From positions 41,398,037 to 41,462,036 of the forward strand of contig OU015525.1 of assembly GCA_907165065.1 (NCBI GenBank): a stretch of DNA of 64,000 bases. Direction: 5' to 3'. Shown in pieces: positions 63,227 through 64,000 of the stretch (the first letter of the stretch is position 1; each line of letters begins with the position of its first letter). A program made the translations under genes and the position numbers. This stretch comes from Caprimulgus europaeus (taxonomy: Eukaryota; Chordata; Aves; Caprimulgiformes; Caprimulgidae). The notes under the pieces are model-generated. The model did not search any database and was not told where the DNA came from. It was given only the letters and a program-made list of their open reading frames with translations.

Positions 63227-64000
63227 GTTTCACAATGGAGTACACTAAAAGTGGCTATTGGTTTAACTTCATCCAACAGTAGATGCACCATAAAACTGAT
63301 AATGAATCTATAAAACTATATGAGACATCAAAAATCAGTCCTCTCACACTCAGTTCATCGACAGACATTCTGGGAAGATTGGTCTGTCAGGAGGTCTGGT
63401 GTGCTACTAGAGCCAGGCATTTCAGCCCAGCCTACCCTGTGGAAGATGCTGTGGCTATGGTTCAACCATACCCTGACTGACACCCTAGTGTCATTACAGT
63501 AGTCTGAGCTTTCCATCCACCTGACATTTCCCCAGGGAACAGTGAGCAGTAAAATAGCAGCTTACTGTCATGTGAAGTGTTAGGAGGCTTCAGAGCAGGC
63601 ATCGTGTTTGGGGAAGGAAGGCTGGCCAGGGCTCAGAAGGTCTCCCGCACCAGTGGACATTCAGTTCACACTCTGAGTGTGAATCCAGTAGCATTAAATG
63701 TTGGAGACTTTTGATGGCATCATAGGTTCTGCAGAAGAACTGTGCAGGAATACATGCTGATGAGCTGTACAGTGGCTTTTAGTCCAGTCTAATCTTAATT
63801 TCAAAAAAGGGTGGGTTTCTGCAGGACCACTGAAAGGATGGTCTAGGTAGGTCAGTACCTCCCTTACCACTTCTTCAGCAACCTGGCTGAGGAGCAGGAA
63901 TCTAAGCGAATGGATAGAAGTGCAACAGAGTAGTGCTGACAACGAAGAACAGTTAATACAGATGCAAGGAAGATGAACCAGAGCTGGACATGAAGATGGG
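63227..64000. other. Non-coding stretch at the window's right end
   Basis: No exon or element is recognised. Short open frames on both strands overlap and look like chance. Confidence 0.5.

Overview
This is nuclear DNA from a vertebrate, almost certainly a bird. It has one long spliced gene, CR1 LINE fragments with the avian-type 3' end, and three copies of an LTR family I know from bird genomes, especially neoavian and songbird ones. There are no bacterial-style operons, CRISPR arrays or rRNA/tRNA genes. Most open frames longer than 60 codons are chance frames in AT-rich non-coding DNA.

The one gene that can be built completely is TGS1 (trimethylguanosine synthase 1) on the minus strand, from the start codon at 47245 to the stop codon at 22863. 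I joined 13 coding exons by splice sites, reading phase and similarity to remembered vertebrate TGS1. They give an in-frame protein of 881 residues (human is about 853) with an intact SAM-dependent methyltransferase domain. Two introns are non-canonical: intron 5 is GC-AG, and intron 11 is an AT-AC intron with a perfect U12-type donor. The last intron is 9.1 kb.

From 1 to about 22.7 kb, downstream of TGS1, I see no convincing gene. This stretch holds one CR1 fragment, a 385-bp compound AAGG/AAAG microsatellite and scattered weak open frames. Mammalian gene order would place LYN in this direction, but no LYN coding exon is visible.

The TGS1 5' end lies in a CpG island (about 47.03-47.55 kb) that looks like a bidirectional promoter. 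In mammals the head-to-head neighbour is TMEM68, a DGAT2-family acyltransferase. On the plus strand, where TMEM68 should lie, I find two segments (50.41-50.72 kb and 54.96-55.10 kb) that read like its first two coding exons and join in the correct splice phase. They are strongly diverged and broken by frameshifts and stops. A third, much weaker match lies near 57.5-57.7 kb. This is either a decayed TMEM68 (a unitary pseudogene) or a decayed tandem copy with an intact gene beyond the window. The rest of 47.5-64 kb is CR1 fragments, two LTRs and unassigned AT-rich DNA.
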